Shown in pieces: positions 55,897 through 64,000 of a stretch of DNA of 64,000 nt (its first letter is position 1; every line of letters starts with the position of its first letter). The notes under the pieces were generated by a model. That model was given only the letters and a program-made list of their open reading frames with translations, made no database searches and had not been told where the DNA came from. Origin of the DNA: Kitasatospora cineracea (GTDB lineage: Bacteria > Actinomycetota > Actinomycetes > Streptomycetales > Streptomycetaceae); assembly GCF_003751605.1 (NCBI RefSeq), contig NZ_RJVJ01000001.1, forward strand, positions 2,418,001-2,482,000. The letters run 5' to 3'. The translations under genes and the position numbers were made by a program.

Positions 55897-56940
55897 TCAG
55901 ACCCCCGAGGGGACGGCCGCGGCGGGCCGGGCCGGGCCGGGGCGGTCGGCGGCAGCGGCGGTGAGTTCCAGGTCGAGCGCCTCGCGGCGGAACCGCCGGT
56001 CGGTGTAGACCAGGGCGTACAGGGCGCCGGCCAGCGGGACGGTCACGGTGTGGGCGAGGGTGCCGCCGATCGCGGTGATGGCGATGCCGACGGCGGCGTC
56101 GGTGTCGTCGCTGCCGAGGCCGCCGGAGAGGCCGACGACCAGGTCGGAGACGATCCGGCCGGGGACGAGCAGCACCTCGGTGAGGAAGTACAGGGCGATC
56201 GAGAAGACCAGCAGCAGGGCGAAGGTCCGCCACCAGGCGCCGCGGGCCAGCCGCCAGGAGCGCTTGAGGGCGGCGCCGACGGTCTGCTTCTCGAGCATCA
56301 GCGCGGGCAGGGCGAGCAGCAGCCGTATCGACAGCCAGAGCGCGGGCAGCGGGGCGAGCAGCAGCAGGGCGAGCCAGCCGGCGCCGCCGGTGGCGGTGGA
56401 GAGCAGGACGGGCAGGGCCGCGGGGGCGGCGAGGGCGGCGAGCAGGATCAGCACGACCAGCAGGTACAGGCCGACCAGCGGGCCGAACCGGGGCCGGACC
56501 AGGGCCCAGGCCTCCCGGAGCGGGGTGTCCCGGCCGGTCAGGGCGTTGCCGACGACGGGGGCGAGCAGGCCGGCGGCGAGGATGCTGAGCAGGGCGGCGA
56601 CCGGGCGGGTGTAGAAGGAGGAGAACAGCGCCTCGGCGTCGGTGCCGTTGAGGTGGATCCACCAGTCGACGCCGGCCTGGGCGAGTTCGACGAGCGCGCC
56701 GAGGCCGAGGCCGAACCCGAACGCGGCCCGCCAGTTGCGGCGGACCAGGGCGAACGCGCCGTCCATCAGTTCGCCGAAGCCGAGCGGCCGCAGCGGGATC
56801 AGCGGGGTGCCGGGGAGCGGCGGGAGGGCGCCGGCGGGGGTGCCGGGGAGGGGTGCTGCGGGAGCCGAGTGGCCGGTTTCGGCGGTGCCGGGCGGTGGTT
56901 CAGCAGAACCGGGTGAGGTCCAGCCCGGGGTCTCGGTCAT
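55897..56940 (-). CDS. Polytopic membrane protein (GDPD membrane-domain-like)
   Basis: 347 residues, first gene of the moxR cluster. A Pro-rich cytoplasmic N-terminus (about 45 residues) precedes six or so helices (AAFGFGLGLGALVELAQAGV, RPVAALLSILAAGLLAPVVG, LVGLYLLVVLILLAALAAPA, WLALLLLAPLPALWLSIRLL, TFALLLVFSIALYFLTEVLL). It resembles the membrane domain annotated as 'glycerophosphoryl diester phosphodiesterase membrane domain' (YckC/DUF7544-like) without any phosphodiesterase catalytic part. ATG 56940 has AGGAG 5 nt upstream. It is divergent from mtrA. Confidence 0.82.
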   Translation of the reverse strand: MTETPGWTSPGSAEPPPGTAETGHSAPAAPLPGTPAGALPPLPGTPLIPLRPLGFGELMDGAFALVRRNWRAAFGFGLGLGALVELAQAGVDWWIHLNGTDAEALFSSFYTRPVAALLSILAAGLLAPVVGNALTGRDTPLREAWALVRPRFGPLVGLYLLVVLILLAALAAPAALPVLLSTATGGAGWLALLLLAPLPALWLSIRLLLALPALMLEKQTVGAALKRSWRLARGAWWRTFALLLVFSIALYFLTEVLLVPGRIVSDLVVGLSGGLGSDDTDAAVGIAITAIGGTLAHTVTVPLAGALYALVYTDRRFRREALDLELTAAAADRPGPARPAAAVPSGV

Positions 56941-57167
56941 CGACGCTCCTGGTCGGGGCACCCTGGCTCGGATGCTTCGGGGTGTTTATCGTGCCATGGT
57001 GCGCACGCGTACCCCAGGGGTATCCCGTTGCTGATCCACAACGGTCCGGACAAGGGCTCCGGACCATGACCTTTGCGATGGTATGACTGGTTCGGCGGAC
57101 GGCCGGAGGCGCGGGGCGGAACGGCCGTGCGGCGCAGGTCACATTCGGGTGATGAGAAGATGGAGAC

Positions 57168-57845
57168 ATGAAGGGACGTGTCCTCGTCGTCGATGACGAC
57201 ACCGCACTGGCCGAGATGCTCGGCATCGTGCTGCGGGGTGAAGGTTTTGAGCCGTTTTTCGTCGCTGACGGGGACAAGGCGCTGGCCGCCTTCCGGGAGA
57301 CCAAGCCGGACCTCGTACTGCTCGACCTGATGCTGCCCGGACGGGACGGCATCGACGTATGCCGGCAGATCCGGGCCGAGTCGGGCATTCCGATCGTCAT
57401 GCTGACCGCGAAGACCGACACGGTCGACATCGTGGTCGGCCTGGAGTCCGGCGCCGACGACTACGTGACCAAGCCGTTCAAGCCCAAGGAACTGGTCGCC
57501 CGGGTGCGGGCCCGGCTGCGCCGGGCCGAGGAGCCCACGCCGGAGCAGCTGACCATCGGGGACCTGGTGATCGACGTCGCCGGGCACTCCGTCAAGCGCG
57601 AGGGGCGCGGCATCCCGCTGACCCCGCTGGAGTTCGACCTGCTGGTCGCACTGGCCCGCAAGCCCTGGCAGGTGTTCACCCGCGAGGTGCTGCTGGAGCA
57701 GGTCTGGGGCTACCGGCACGCGGCCGACACCCGCCTGGTCAACGTGCACGTGCAGCGCCTGCGCTCCAAGATCGAGAAGGACCCGGAGCGCCCGGAGATC
57801 GTGGTCACCGTGCGCGGCGTCGGGTACAAGGCCGGACCCAGCTGA
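57168..57845 (+). CDS. mtrA: Response regulator MtrA
   Basis: 225-residue OmpR-family regulator. Receiver domain: VLVVDDDTALAEMLGIVLRG with phospho-acceptor D in LVLLDLMLPGRDG and switch residues around VMLTAKTDT and VTKPFKPKEL. The winged-helix domain ends NVHVQRLRSKIEKDPERPEI-VVTVRGVGYK. In actinobacteria MtrA controls cell-wall, division and development genes together with MtrB and LpqB. The 227-bp gap to the divergent gene holds its promoter, which I could not locate with confidence. Confidence 0.97.
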   Translation: MKGRVLVVDDDTALAEMLGIVLRGEGFEPFFVADGDKALAAFRETKPDLVLLDLMLPGRDGIDVCRQIRAESGIPIVMLTAKTDTVDIVVGLESGADDYVTKPFKPKELVARVRARLRRAEEPTPEQLTIGDLVIDVAGHSVKREGRGIPLTPLEFDLLVALARKPWQVFTREVLLEQVWGYRHAADTRLVNVHVQRLRSKIEKDPERPEIVVTVRGVGYKAGPS

Positions 57846-57847
57846 GG

Positions 57848-59953
57848 ATGAGCGAGGCAAGGCCCGAGGACTCCCCGCCGGACGACCGCTCCGGCGGGGA
57901 GAACGCTGTGCGCGGCGACGTGCTGAGTTCCACCACGACCGGCCGGCCGCGCCGGCGGCGGTGGTGGGCGGTGCTGCTCGCCCCGGTGGTCCGCCCGTTG
58001 CGGTACCCGGTGGGCCGGCTGCTGGCGCTGTACCGCCGCTCGATCCAGCTGCGGGTGGTCGCCATGACCCTGCTGCTGTCCTTCGTGGTGGTGCTGGTGC
58101 TCGGCGTGGTGGTGGTCGCCCAGGTGCGCACCGGCCTGCTGGAGGCCAAGCAGAAGTCCGCGCACGGGCAGGCCCTGGGTGGCTTCCAGATCGAGCAGGA
58201 CAAGATCAACGAGGCGATCAACCTCCAGGCCAAGGCCGGACCGACCGCCGACCCGACCCGCGACCAGATCAACTCCTGGCTGACCAAGCAGGTCTCCGAC
58301 CTGGCCTCCGGCGGCTCCGGCGTCTACTCGGTGATCGCGCTCGCCCCCGGCGACCAGGAGGCCAGCGCCTCCAGCGCCGGCCTGCGCGGCGCCCGCTACT
58401 CCGGCACGATCCTGCCCGACTCGATCACCTCCGACCTGCGCCGCACGGTCGCCGCCGACCCGACCAACCCGCAGGAGCAGCCGGTCAAGCTGCACCGCGC
58501 CCCGAACAGCCAGACCCCGCCCGGCGACGACAAGGGCCTGGCGATCGGCAAGCAGTTCACCGGCCCGGACGGCAAGCCGTACCAGCTGTACTACGTCTTC
58601 TCGTTCTACCAGGAGACCTCCACCCTCAACCTGGTGATCGGCACCCTGGCCACCGCCGGGCTGTTCCTGGTGATCCTGCTCGGCTGCATCGCCTGGGTGG
58701 TGGTCCGCCAGGTCGTCACGCCGGTGCGGATGGCCGCCGGGATCTCCGAGCGGCTCGCCGCCGGGCACTTCGACGAGCGGATGAAGGTCACCGGCACCGA
58801 CGACATCGCCCGCCTCGGCGAATCGTTCAACCGGATGGCCAACGGCCTGCAGGCGCAGATCCGCAAGCTGGAGGAGCTCTCCCGGGTGCAGCGCCGGTTC
58901 GTCTCGGACGTCTCGCACGAACTGCGCACCCCGCTGACCACCGTCCGGATGGCCGCCGACCTGATCTACGACAGCCGCGAGGACCTGGACCCGATGGCGG
59001 CCCGCTCCGCCGAGCTGCTGCAGGACCAGCTGGACCGCTTCGAGTCGCTGCTCGCCGACCTGCTGGAGATCAGCCGGTTCGACGCGGGTGCGGCGATCCT
59101 GGACGCCGAGCCGGTCGACCTGCGCGACATCGTGACCCGGGTGGTCGAGGCCGCCGACCCGCTGGCCCGGGCCAAGGGCAGCGCGGTGCTGATCCGCGGC
59201 GCCGAGAACCCGGTGCTGGCCGAGGTCGACGGGCGCCGGATCGAGCGGATCCTGCGCAACCTGGTGGTCAACGCGCTGGAGCACGGCGAGGGCCGGGACG
59301 TGGTGATCCGGCTCGGCTCCGCCGAGGGCGCGGTCGCCGTCGGCGTGCGCGACTACGGCATCGGCCTCAAGCCCGGCGAGGCCTCCCGGGTGTTCCACCG
59401 CTTCTGGCGGGCCGACCCGTCCCGGGTGCGGACCACCGGCGGCACCGGCCTCGGCCTGTCCATCGCGGTCGAGGACGCCCACCTGCACGGCGGCTGGCTG
59501 CAGGCCTGGGGCGAGCCCGGCGGCGGCTCGCACTTCCGGCTGACCCTGCCGCGCACCCGCGGCGGGGAGATCGCCCGGGCCCCGTTCCGGCTGGAGCCGG
59601 AGGACTCCCGCTACAACCGGGGCATGTCCTCGGCCGGCGCCCCCTACCGCCGCACCGCGCGCGGCACGGCCGCGCTGCCCGGCGGCGAGTCCACCGCCGT
59701 CCCGGAGACCCCGGACACCGAGCGGCACGCCTTCGGCTCCGGCCTCGGCGGCGTGCTCAGCATCGGCCCCGGCCTGGGCCGGCCCGCCGCCGCCCCGGTC
59801 TCCGACCCGTCGGACGTCACCGGCTACGGCGCCACCGGCGCGCAGATCGTGGTCGACCGCGGCCGACCGACCCAGCCGGCCCCGCCCGCACCGGACGGCG
59901 CCGACACCGACCAGGAGGGGACCGCCGGTGCGCAGGACCGACAGGACGGCTGA
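57848..59953 (+). CDS. mtrB: Sensor histidine kinase MtrB
   Basis: 701 residues. Two membrane helices (VVAMTLLLSFVVVLVLGVVV and LVIGTLATAGLFLVILLGCI) flank an extracellular sensor domain of about 170 residues; a HAMP domain and the phospho-acceptor His in RFVSDVSHELRTPLTTVRMA follow, then the kinase boxes N (ILRNLVVNALEHGEG), G1 (VRDYGIGLKPGEASRVFHRF) and G2 (GGTGLGLSIAVEDA). A 120-residue Pro/Gly/Ala-rich C-terminal tail is longer than in most histidine kinases but usual for Streptomyces MtrB. It starts 2 bp after mtrA and overlaps lpqB by 26 bp. Confidence 0.96.
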   Translation: MSEARPEDSPPDDRSGGENAVRGDVLSSTTTGRPRRRRWWAVLLAPVVRPLRYPVGRLLALYRRSIQLRVVAMTLLLSFVVVLVLGVVVVAQVRTGLLEAKQKSAHGQALGGFQIEQDKINEAINLQAKAGPTADPTRDQINSWLTKQVSDLASGGSGVYSVIALAPGDQEASASSAGLRGARYSGTILPDSITSDLRRTVAADPTNPQEQPVKLHRAPNSQTPPGDDKGLAIGKQFTGPDGKPYQLYYVFSFYQETSTLNLVIGTLATAGLFLVILLGCIAWVVVRQVVTPVRMAAGISERLAAGHFDERMKVTGTDDIARLGESFNRMANGLQAQIRKLEELSRVQRRFVSDVSHELRTPLTTVRMAADLIYDSREDLDPMAARSAELLQDQLDRFESLLADLLEISRFDAGAAILDAEPVDLRDIVTRVVEAADPLARAKGSAVLIRGAENPVLAEVDGRRIERILRNLVVNALEHGEGRDVVIRLGSAEGAVAVGVRDYGIGLKPGEASRVFHRFWRADPSRVRTTGGTGLGLSIAVEDAHLHGGWLQAWGEPGGGSHFRLTLPRTRGGEIARAPFRLEPEDSRYNRGMSSAGAPYRRTARGTAALPGGESTAVPETPDTERHAFGSGLGGVLSIGPGLGRPAAAPVSDPSDVTGYGATGAQIVVDRGRPTQPAPPAPDGADTDQEGTAGAQDRQDG

Positions 59954-61772
59954 CCGGCGGGCCCTCGCGGTGGGCTGGGCGGTGCTGCTGGCGACCGCCG
60001 CCACCGGCTGCGTCTCGATGCCCTCCGGCGGCGCCCCGCAGCGCCTGGAGGTGTCGCAGAACGCCGCCGACGGCCTCCAGGTGCACGTCTACCCCGTCGC
60101 CCCGCACAAGGGCGAGAGCCCCCGGGACCTGCTGGCCGGCTTCCTGGACTCCTCCAACGCCGACCAGGCCAACTACGACACCGCCAAGCAGTACCTGACC
60201 GCCGTCGCGGCCCAGAACTGGAAGCCCGACGCGGGCGTGGTGGTGCTGGCCGGCGCCCCGAGCCCGGACAACCCGCTCATCGCGGACGTCGCCACCACCG
60301 TCCAGCTGACCGTCGAGGGCAAGCAGGTCGCCACGCTCGACGAGCAGCACAGCTACCAGGCCCGCTCCGGCGACGCCTACGAGCGGACCTTCACCTTCGT
60401 GAAGGAGTCCGACGGCCCGGACAAGGGCGAGTGGCGGATCAGCGACCTGCCCGACGGCCTGATCGTCGACCAGACCAACTTCAAGAACACCTACAAGCCG
60501 GTCCACCGCTACTTCTTCGCGCAGAACGACAGCTCGGCCGCCCACCCGCAGGCCGCTCCGGCCCTGGTGCCCGACCCGATCTACCTGCGCCGCCGAATAG
60601 ACCCGCTGACCGAGGCCGCCCAGGCCGCCGCCGACGGGCCCTCCCGCTGGCTCGGCCCGGTGGTGACCTCCAAGCTGGACGGCGTCCGGGTGCAGAGCGC
60701 CAGCATCGGCGACAACCGGGTGGCCACCGTCAAGCTGGAGGGCGGCGCCCCGGCCGACTGCAAGCAGATGGCCCAGCAGCTCTTCCAGACCCTGTCCGAC
60801 CAGCAGAGCAAGCTGGACCGGCTCGACCTGACGCTGACCGGCGGCAGTTGCTCGCTCAGCAGCGGCGAGGCCGCCCTGGTCGCCCCCGGCGTGCTGGCCG
60901 GCACCGACAACGGCGTGGCCGCCTACATCCAGCTCAACGACGGCCGGCTCACCCGCTACCAGGACGGCGGCCTGGACCCGCTGCCGGTCTCCGGAGTGCT
61001 CGGGCAGGTCCCGCAGGCCGGCCAGTTCCGCCCCGGCCCGGGCGCCGTCGCGGTCCGCCGGGACGGCAACGTCGCGGCCGTGGTCAGCGCCGACGGCCAC
61101 GAGCTGGTCGAGGCCGAACTGGCCGACGGCGGCAAGTACGGCGAGCCGGTCGTGCACAGCTCCGGCAGCCTGGCCTCGCCCAGCTGGGACGGGCGGCAGG
61201 ACCTGTGGCTGGTCGACCGCGACCCGGCCGCGCCCAAGGTGCTGATGGTGCGAGACCGCACCGTCGCCCCGGTGCAGGTCGAGGGGCTGGGCGGGCAGAC
61301 CGTCCAGTCGCTGCGGATCTCCTCCGACGGCACCCGGATCGCCCTGCTGGTCAGCCGCGGCAGCGGCCCGACCACGCTGCTGCTCGGCCTGGTCGAGCAC
61401 GGCGGCACCGCGAAGCAGCCGACCGCCCGGATCACCGCGCTGCGCGACATCGCCCCGCAGCTGACCGAGGTCGCCGCCGTCTCCTGGGGCGACACCGACC
61501 AGCTGGTGGTGCTCGGCAAGGAGGCCGACCGGCTCCAGCAGCTGCACTTCCTGGGCACCGACGGCTCGCAGTCCACCGACTCCCCGCTGCAGGGCGGCGA
61601 GTCGATGACGGCGCTGTCCGCGACCGAGGCCCGGCTGCCGGCCGGACCGACCGGCCCGTCCGGCCCGGCCGTGCTGGCCTCCTCCGAGCGGGGCCTGTCC
61701 CTGCTGAAGGACAACCAGTGGCACGAGGTGCCCACCAAGTCGAAGGCCGACGCGTTCATCTACCCGGGCTGA
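59928..61772 (+). CDS. lpqB: Lipoprotein LpqB
   Basis: 614 residues from GTG 59928. The signal peptide ends in the lipobox [12 protein letters not shown], so Cys near residue 28 is lipidated and the protein is held on the outer membrane face. A GerMN-type domain occupies about residues 250-330 ([40 protein letters not shown]), followed by a beta-propeller-like part ([36 protein letters not shown]). LpqB is known to interact with the MtrB sensor domain. Its 3' end overlaps the convergent comF-like gene by 17 bp. Confidence 0.95.
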   Translation: MRRTDRTADRRALAVGWAVLLATAATGCVSMPSGGAPQRLEVSQNAADGLQVHVYPVAPHKGESPRDLLAGFLDSSNADQANYDTAKQYLTAVAAQNWKPDAGVVVLAGAPSPDNPLIADVATTVQLTVEGKQVATLDEQHSYQARSGDAYERTFTFVKESDGPDKGEWRISDLPDGLIVDQTNFKNTYKPVHRYFFAQNDSSAAHPQAAPALVPDPIYLRRRIDPLTEAAQAAADGPSRWLGPVVTSKLDGVRVQSASIGDNRVATVKLEGGAPADCKQMAQQLFQTLSDQQSKLDRLDLTLTGGSCSLSSGEAALVAPGVLAGTDNGVAAYIQLNDGRLTRYQDGGLDPLPVSGVLGQVPQAGQFRPGPGAVAVRRDGNVAAVVSADGHELVEAELADGGKYGEPVVHSSGSLASPSWDGRQDLWLVDRDPAAPKVLMVRDRTVAPVQVEGLGGQTVQSLRISSDGTRIALLVSRGSGPTTLLLGLVEHGGTAKQPTARITALRDIAPQLTEVAAVSWGDTDQLVVLGKEADRLQQLHFLGTDGSQSTDSPLQGGESMTALSATEARLPAGPTGPSGPAVLASSERGLSLLKDNQWHEVPTKSKADAFIYPG

Positions 61773-62598
61773 GCCCGGCCCCGCCCGCCGCCTCCCCGGC
61801 CTCCCCGAGCAGCGCCCCGCGCCGCGCCGCCCCAGGGCCGCGCCGGGCGGCCGCCGCGACGGTGGCCGCCGCCCGCGGCGGGCAGCCCGCCGCGCGCAGC
61901 GCCCGGGCCGCCTCGGCCAGGCTCGCCCCGGTGGTCACCAGGTCGTCCACCAGCACCAGCCGGTGCCCGGCCAGCCGCCGGGCCAGCCGGGCCGGCACGG
62001 CCAGCGCCCCGTCCAGGTTGCGGCGGCGCTCGGCGGCTCCCAGGCCCGCCTGGTCGGCGACCGGGCGGCCGTGCCGCAGCACCGGCGCGACCAGGGTGGC
62101 GACGCCGCCGCGGCGCAGCTCGCGGGCGGCGGCCCGGGCCAGCCGCAGCGTCGGGTCGTGGCCGCGGGCCCGGGTGGCGGCGCGGGCCGAGGGGACCGGC
62201 ACCAGCAGCAGCGGGGCGGCGCCCGCGCCGGTCGCGGAGCGCACCGCGGCGGCCAGCGCGCCGCCCAGCGGGGCGGCCAGCCGGAGCGCGCCGCGCTCCT
62301 TGTGGGCGAGCAGCAGCTGGCGCACCGGCCCGGCGTAGGGGGCGGCGGCGTGCACCGGCGGCAGTCCGGGCGGCGGGCGGTGCGGCCCGGCGGGGCCGGC
62401 GGCGGCGCCGTCGAGCAGCGCGCGGCAGGGCGGGCAGAGGCCGGTGAGGCCGCTTCCGCAGCCGGCGCAGCGGGCGGGGAGCAGCAGGTCGAGCAGGGCG
62501 GCGAGGACCGGGACGGGGCCGGATCCGGGCTGGTGGGCGGTGCTGCGGCTCGTCACGGAACCCCTCCGGAACGCTCGCCGGGCGGCGACATCAGCCAT
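61756..62598 (-). CDS. ComF family phosphoribosyltransferase-like protein
   Basis: 280 residues. A zinc-binding N-terminal part ([20 protein letters not shown], four cysteines) precedes a phosphoribosyltransferase domain with [20 protein letters not shown] and the PRPP loop [20 protein letters not shown], the ComFC/GntX arrangement. In competent bacteria ComFC helps DNA uptake; in Streptomyces the role is unknown. ATG 62598 is the longest start; GTG at about residue 15 ([11 protein letters not shown]) is an alternative. It sits between lpqB and hpf, an order conserved in actinobacteria. Confidence 0.9.
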   Translation of the reverse strand: MADVAARRAFRRGSVTSRSTAHQPGSGPVPVLAALLDLLLPARCAGCGSGLTGLCPPCRALLDGAAAGPAGPHRPPPGLPPVHAAAPYAGPVRQLLLAHKERGALRLAAPLGGALAAAVRSATGAGAAPLLLVPVPSARAATRARGHDPTLRLARAAARELRRGGVATLVAPVLRHGRPVADQAGLGAAERRRNLDGALAVPARLARRLAGHRLVLVDDLVTTGASLAEAARALRAAGCPPRAAATVAAAARRGPGAARRGALLGEAGEAAGGAGLSPGR

Positions 62599-62637
62599 AC
62601 GGTGGGCGGTGCCGGGCGTGTTGTCCAGCCGTTCGCC

Positions 62638-62661
62638 GTTGTTTCACCCGTAGGTGGGTAG
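62638..62661 (+). promoter_or_regulatory. Candidate SigB-type stress promoter of hpf
   Basis: GTTG (62638-62641), 14 bp, then GGGTAG (62656-62661) fits the Streptomyces SigB-like consensus (GNNTN14-16GGGTAC/T) with one mismatch. The 325-bp gap 62599-62923 otherwise shows no gene; a 16-codon ORF at 62745-62795 lacks support. The hpf leader would be about 255 nt. Confidence 0.45.
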
Positions 62662-62923
62662 ACAGGGGAGAACAGCCGGACCGCCGACCGGACGCCGGTA
62701 CGTTCGTTCGACTGGGGAGGCGAGATCCCCGAGTCAGGTGTTGCATGAGGTTTCCAGGGGTTTCGAACGCTCCTGGTGGGGAGGAAGTGAGGTAAGGGCC
62801 GGTGGTCCTCGCGGGTTCCCCGGGCGGTGTCCGGGGGCGGGCGGTGACCGACTGGTCCGGCTGGGTCTCACGCCGGTTCGGGACGCACTCCGGGCCGGTC
62901 AGCACGAGGGATCGGAGTTCTGC

Positions 62924-63616
62924 GTGGACATCGTCGTCAAGGGCCGCAAGACCGAGGTGCCCAAGAGGTTCCGCGAGCACGTGGCCGAGAAGCTGGAGAA
63001 GGTCCAGAAGTTCGACACCAAGGCGATCAGCCTGGATGTCGAGGTGTCCAAGGAGCCCAACCCGCGCCAGGCGGACCGCGCCGACCGGGTGGAGATCACC
63101 CTCCGCAGCCGTGGCCCGGTGATCCGGGCCGAGGCGTCCGCCAGCGACCCGTGGGCGGCGCTGGACCTGGCCTCCGCCAAGTTGGAGGCGCAGCTGCGCA
63201 AGTCCGCCGACCGCCGCCGGGTGCACAAGGGCGGCACCAACGGGCGCGCCCCGGTCAGCGTCGCCGCGGCGACCGCCGCGCTGGCCGACCTGCCCGCCGC
63301 CGAGGCCGCCCCGAGCGTCAACGGCACGGCCCGCAAGACCGTGGCGGGCAACCTGGAGGTGGAGGGCGACGGGCCGCTGGTGGTCCGCGAGAAGACCCAC
63401 GCCGCGGCGCCGATGTCGCTGGACCAGGCGCTGTACGCGATGGAGCTGGTGGGCCACGACTTCTACCTGTTCCAGGAGAAGGACAGCGGCCTGCCGAGCG
63501 TGGTCTACCGCCGGCACGGCTACCACTACGGCGTGATCCACCTCAAGGAGGACCTGGCCGCCGCGGTGGACGCCGCGGGGGCGGGCGGCGCGATCAACGG
63601 GCCGGACGAGGAGTAG
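62924..63616 (+). CDS. hpf: Long-form ribosome hibernation promoting factor
   Basis: 230 residues from GTG 62924, with GGAG six bases upstream. The N-terminal ribosome-binding domain (VDIVVKGRKTEVPKRFREHV, KFDTKAISLDVEVSKEPNPR) is followed by a linker of Ala/Pro and the C-terminal dimerisation domain (PMSLDQALYAMELVGHDFYL, YRRHGYHYGVIHLK). This is the long HPF that forms 100S ribosome dimers in stationary phase. A frame from 62654 adds an unconserved extension. It is followed by a strong terminator. Confidence 0.95.
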   Translation: MDIVVKGRKTEVPKRFREHVAEKLEKVQKFDTKAISLDVEVSKEPNPRQADRADRVEITLRSRGPVIRAEASASDPWAALDLASAKLEAQLRKSADRRRVHKGGTNGRAPVSVAAATAALADLPAAEAAPSVNGTARKTVAGNLEVEGDGPLVVREKTHAAAPMSLDQALYAMELVGHDFYLFQEKDSGLPSVVYRRHGYHYGVIHLKEDLAAAVDAAGAGGAINGPDEE

Positions 63617-63659
63617 GCGGGACTGACGGCGGGCCCCGCCCGCAGCCGGAGCACCATGG

Positions 63660-63692
63660 TGACCCCGGCGGCCGCACCGGCCGCCGGGGTCA
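63660..63692 (+). terminator. hpf terminator
   Basis: A perfect 14-bp inverted repeat (63660-63673 and 63679-63692) with a GCACC loop, 44 bp after the hpf stop. Confidence 0.85.
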
Positions 63693-63817
63693 TCGGCGCG
63701 TGCGGCGGCCGCGGGGTCACCCAGCCGGGCGGTCCGGCGGCGCAGGGTGACCGGATCGGGCCGGGGCCGTGGAATGATGGGGCGCGTCGAACGTGGCCGG
63801 AGGCGGGGGAGGGGCGG

Positions 63818-64000
63818 ATGGGGGAGCTTTCGCGCGAGGGACTGGGGCCGGAGGACGCCGGCTTTCCGCCGCGTCGCGCGGAGCCGATCCGGGTGCTGGT
63901 GGTGGACGACCACGCGCTGTTCCGCCGCGGCCTGGAGATCGTGCTGGCCGAGGAGCCGGACATCCGGGTGATCGGCGAGGCCGGGGACGGCGCCGAGGCC
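63818..64000 (+). CDS. NarL/LuxR-family response regulator (5' part only)
   Basis: The frame opens at ATG 63818 and runs off the right edge after 61 residues. [20 protein letters not shown] is the start of a receiver domain with the acidic pair (DD), continuing [20 protein letters not shown], characteristic of NarL-type regulators. A purine-rich GGGGGAGGGG precedes the ATG. The DNA-binding half is outside the window, so the subfamily is inferred from the receiver start. Confidence 0.85.
   Translation, partial: MGELSREGLGPEDAGFPPRRAEPIRVLVVDDHALFRRGLEIVLAEEPDIRVIGEAGDGAEA

Noticed and set aside
62745..62795. A 16-codon ORF before hpf
   Set aside because: No ribosome site, no leader-peptide motif and no run of one amino acid; expected by chance.

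Overview
This is a high-GC actinobacterial chromosome segment. Gene content and order (whiB, the mtrA-mtrB-lpqB operon, F420 genes, LCP proteins, purK/purE, adenosylhomocysteinase, a SpoIIM-like protein) and many promoters whose -10 box lies 6-10 nt from the start codon point to Streptomycetaceae (Streptomyces, Kitasatospora or relatives). The 16S gene is complete and could settle the genus; I do not assign it. The window looks like conserved core chromosome with two likely accessory insertions.

Left part (1-10.7 kb): a GtrA-like membrane protein cut by the window edge, then purK and purE (two steps of purine synthesis) separated by a lone TnpB-type element on the minus strand. Next come an M19 dipeptidase coupled to a MerR regulator, a CoA-binding protein, UDP-glucose dehydrogenase, an LCP protein, an acyl-CoA dehydrogenase and a hexapeptide acetyltransferase.

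Envelope region (10.8-22.9 kb): three further LCP proteins, a MacB/FtsX-type ABC transporter, a family 2 glycosyltransferase and a second hexapeptide transferase, all plausible parts of glycopolymer assembly and attachment to the wall. A thiol/flavin reductase gene here is preceded by a short cysteine-containing leader ORF. A TIGR03089 protein follows.

Middle (23-45 kb): an AlkA-like glycosylase; cofD-cofE for coenzyme F420; cysteine dioxygenase with a poly-cysteine leaderless leader ORF and a hairpin that covers its ribosome binding site; whiB; a 1280-residue glycosyltransferase with its DUF5719 partner; a zincin-like protein, DUF3499, phosphomannomutase, Trm112-like and SIS proteins (sugar-phosphate metabolism); a cation efflux protein; ahcY with a long structured leader; a SigE-family sigma factor with a membrane partner; RDD and SpoIIM-like proteins.

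Right part (45-64 kb): a complete 16S-23S-5S rRNA operon with promoter, processing stems and terminator; a lincosamide-nucleotidyltransferase-like gene convergent to it; a tightly coupled minus-strand cluster (membrane protein, DUF4129, DUF4350, MoxR ATPase, DUF58); divergent mtrA-mtrB-lpqB; a ComF-like phosphoribosyltransferase; hpf; and the start of a NarL-type response regulator at the window end.

The most interesting signals are the two cysteine-codon leader ORFs, placed before a sulfur-assimilation-type reductase and before cysteine dioxygenase. Next are the TnpB element whose predicted guide would read into the end of purK, a MerR-type 19-bp-spacer promoter inside the annotated start of its own gene, and the resistance-like nucleotidyltransferase beside the rRNA operon.
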